From: Brachypodium distachyon
Lineage: Eukaryota > Streptophyta > Magnoliopsida > Poales > Poaceae
Length of the DNA stretch: 64,000 nt
Assembly (NCBI RefSeq): GCF_000005505.3
Contig: NC_016133.3
Span: forward strand, 9,672,001-9,736,000
Direction: 5' to 3'
Position numbers and translations under genes: made by a program
The notes under the pieces: model-generated
The model's input: only the letters and a program-made list of their open reading frames with translations
The model's database searches: none
What the model was told of the DNA's origin: nothing
Shown: positions 61,881-64,000 of the stretch, piece by piece
How the letters are laid out: every line of letters begins with the position of its first letter
Numbering within the stretch: position 1 is the first letter of the stretch

Positions 61881-63446
61881 GCCCCTCTATTGCGAGGTCC
61901 TCCTCCGTTTCCGAAGCGGCAGCCAGACCAATTTCTGTAGGATCGTTGGATGGTACATTTGTTGATTTGTTGCATTCGTATAGAATTGTTCATGTTACAT
62001 TAGAGGCCCTAATAAATTTTCAAGGTCAGTTCTTGATTAGAATATTTTTCAGCACCAGGGTTATCCCTCTCCTCCATGCGTTCAAGCCACCAGAATCACA
62101 CCCCAAATATGGCACAGCCCATTGCAACTTCCATATGGGATCAAAAAGAAAAAATAAATCCATATGACACCCAAGCACCAGTGGTCTCTGCTTCCAGGCC
62201 ATGTCAATGAATAGGGATTGGCAATGCTCCTTGTATACGCACGTATACCTTCCAATACTTTCTGCAAGAACCAAATATTTCCTTTTCTTTCTGAGTGAGC
62301 TTACCAAAACCATCCCAGATCAGTTATTGTGCATTTATCTAGAGGAATCGTGCTGCTGATCCAAGTTACCTTGATGTGAACCAGCAGAAATTTATTAAAA
62401 TCAACATAAGCAGACCCTATCTGATTCAAAATTATTATCAAGTTTCCTATCCATTTTCAGGATTGAGCACTAAAACCATCATGATTTGAGTTAGAATTGT
62501 TTCTGATCTGGGATGGTTGAAGAAGATGAAGACTGGGAATATAGCAGGCAAAGGACGCGACTGTGAATCCACCAGCCATGACTTCAGTTATATGTACTAG
62601 GTGTTGGTTCCAATTTTGTTGCACTTTAGATAATTTAATTTTGCCTTGTCATGATAATTTGTAGAATTACTTTTTGGTGAGATTTGTTAAACTAGCCCAT
62701 CTGCAACTTTGGCCAAGCCTTATTGGCAGAATTCACGCAGCGGCTTTTAAATGTATTTTAATCGTCTCGACGTCTCCACCTTCTGCGCTAGTACTTGGTC
62801 AAATAGCTTGTTTTGCTCATTGTCAGCACTACCGCCCCCGGAAGGTGTATGCTTAAACTATCTTTGTAAAAAGCGTAGCCTAAACTGAGTCTGCTCGTAG
62901 TTTAGTACTGTACTCCAAAAGCACAAATCGAGCGGTTCTCGAGGCAACTGCAGCCCGATTTCCGCTTAAAAGACGACCACGTGAAGTGAGAATCCTGCCT
63001 TTGCTGCCCCTTTTAAATCGGCTTCTGTTTGTTCCGCGTTGTCCGTGGATTATCTCGTGCCGTGTGACCACATCGAATGTTTATCACTGAATATTTGCGT
63101 TGGCTGCCTCTGGTGATCATACAGGCGTCAAGCCATGAATGGAGAGCACGCAAAAACAAGTTTGCAGCGCAGCCCCTGTATGGCTATGTGATCTATGACT
63201 ACAAAGTTGCTTACATAATTTTAAAAACTGGAACCGGAGACCTCACCAGTCTATTGAGCGCGCTGGACTGTGCCCGCTACCAAACCGGAAAAAAAACAAA
63301 AAAAAAGGGCTGGTTTTTATAAAACCAACAAACTGGCTGATTTTCGTGTGAAAATACAGTGGTAACTTTGGAAAGGTGTGACATACTGCCTATGACTTAA
63401 TAAGATTGATAGAATACGCATATCAACAAGGTATGTTTTCTTTTCC

Positions 63447-63487
63447 GGGAGCCCATCTGAAATGAACCTCAAAGTTAAGCGTGCTTG
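63447..63487 (+). repeat. 5S rRNA-like fragment
   Basis: The segment starting GGGAGCCCATCTGAAATGAA contains AAGTTAAGCGTGCTTG, identical to the box-A region of plant 5S rRNA genes, in the matching position after a CCCATC(A/T)GAA-like stretch. The rest of 5S (the intermediate element and box C, GGATGGGTGACC) is missing, so it is not a functional 5S gene. It is probably part of a retroelement that carries 5S sequence, such as a Cassandra-type TRIM or a 5S-derived SINE. Confidence 0.6.
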
Positions 63488-64000
63488 TATGAAAGTGAGC
63501 TCAAAGTGTGCTGAAAAGACATGTGTTGATCTGTGGTGCCGGTCTGTCAGGAGTGACGCTGAGCATTACAAAAGGGAAGATGTTAATGCTATCTCTAGGT
63601 TTTCCGGTCCATCTTGATTCACTATGTGAAATTGTTATGTGAATTATTATCCATATCGCCAAGAATGAATTTTGCAATATTCATTTGTATTTGATTATTG
63701 CATAATTTATGAACAAGAAGTATTATATTATCTATACCTATCTAAAAAATACGGACCGTTCCCTTCACCGTCGTCTATCAAACTTCCCAAAAAATTTGTG
63801 GGCCCCCAAGATTGCATGTACATTAGGCTAGTAAGCCGGCTGGCTTATTACCTGCACCGAATTGGACTGGAACTCCGTGAGGGAATCCATCGCCAGCGGG
63901 ATCGGTCGGGCAACAACTCCGAATCTGACCAGAAATAGATCGCTTTGCCGAAACACTACGGGAGTCAGAAGATGAGACCCAATTGGGCACCCATCGGGCA

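Larger units (their letters stand above)
60212..64000. other. Gene-free right flank
   Basis: About 3.8 kb follows the WAT1-related gene with no convincing coding sequence. It includes a GGGC/GGCC-rich patch (61480-61880), a 5S-rRNA-like fragment (63447-63487) and repeat-like text near the right edge (63720-63945), which may be cut by the window end. The segment 62170-63070 shows nothing I can assign. Confidence 0.5.

Noticed and set aside
63447..63560. Functional 5S rRNA gene
   Set aside because: Only the box-A part is conserved; the intermediate element, box C and the 3' half are missing.
63672..63938. Open frame of 88 codons near the right edge
   Set aside because: The text is repeat-like and has no initiation context or known motif. 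It might be part of an element cut by the window end, but I cannot support a gene.
1..64000. CRISPR arrays, bacterial operons, phage or organellar inserts
   Set aside because: No regularly spaced direct repeats, ribosome binding sites, polycistronic layout or organellar gene sequence was seen; every recognised gene has plant-type introns.

Overview
The window is nuclear DNA from a grass. It carries eight multi-exon protein genes with GT-AG introns. Their products match plant housekeeping and signalling families, and the spaces and introns hold many short Stowaway-type inverted-repeat elements with CTCCCTCCG-like ends. Gene density (about one gene per 7-8 kb), the modest repeat load and the Stowaway families suggest a compact-genome Pooideae grass such as Brachypodium or a relative. 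The species is inference. No bacterial, viral or organellar segment was seen. All exon models were built by hand from splice signals, reading-frame continuity and family knowledge; every model closes in frame.

Layout, left to right. 1-2077: no gene, degenerate AT-rich MITE remnants. 2078-8776 (+): VPS45, an SM protein of endosomal SNARE fusion (13 exons, 567 aa). 10435-12187 (+): a SNAP33-type Qb+Qc SNARE (5 exons, 302 aa). 12700-13095: a foldback element with repeated CCAATGNCATTGG palindromes. 13357-17523 (+): mitochondrial ribosomal protein mS35 (4 exons, 409 aa). 19083-19542 (+): an unrecognised two-exon gene for a small, probably secreted peptide precursor (102 aa). 19543-24700: a repeat-bearing spacer with a hAT-like element and several MITEs. 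26885-29206 (+): a nuclear-type protein with seven C-x4-C...C-x2-H repeats, related to proteins often labelled 'WRKY19-like' (6 coding exons, 490 aa). 36163-30502 (-): MAP kinase kinase MKK3 with a C-terminal NTF2-like domain (9 exons, 516 aa). 47435-37521 (-): an alpha-glucan water dikinase, probably the GWD2 type (29 exons, 1301 aa). 47436-52637: a gene-free repeat region with a GC-rich repeat-like block and a three-level nest of elements. 52638-56200 (+): chaperonin CCT4 (2 exons, 531 aa). 57683-60211 (+): a WAT1-related/EamA transporter (7 exons, 366 aa). 60212-64000: no gene; one 5S-rRNA-like fragment and other repeat-like sequence.

The genes do not form one pathway. The only functional pairing is VPS45 beside a SNAP-type SNARE, which act in related membrane-fusion steps and lie 1.66 kb apart in the same direction; this may be chance. 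No new multi-gene system was found. The points most worth a second look are the small secreted-peptide gene, the Cys/His repeat protein, the transit-peptide-like N-terminus of the glucan dikinase, two Mutator-like elements with GAGTAAAAT-type ends (one with a perfect 9-bp target duplication inside MKK3), the palindrome-rich foldback upstream of mS35, and the 5S-like fragment near the right edge.
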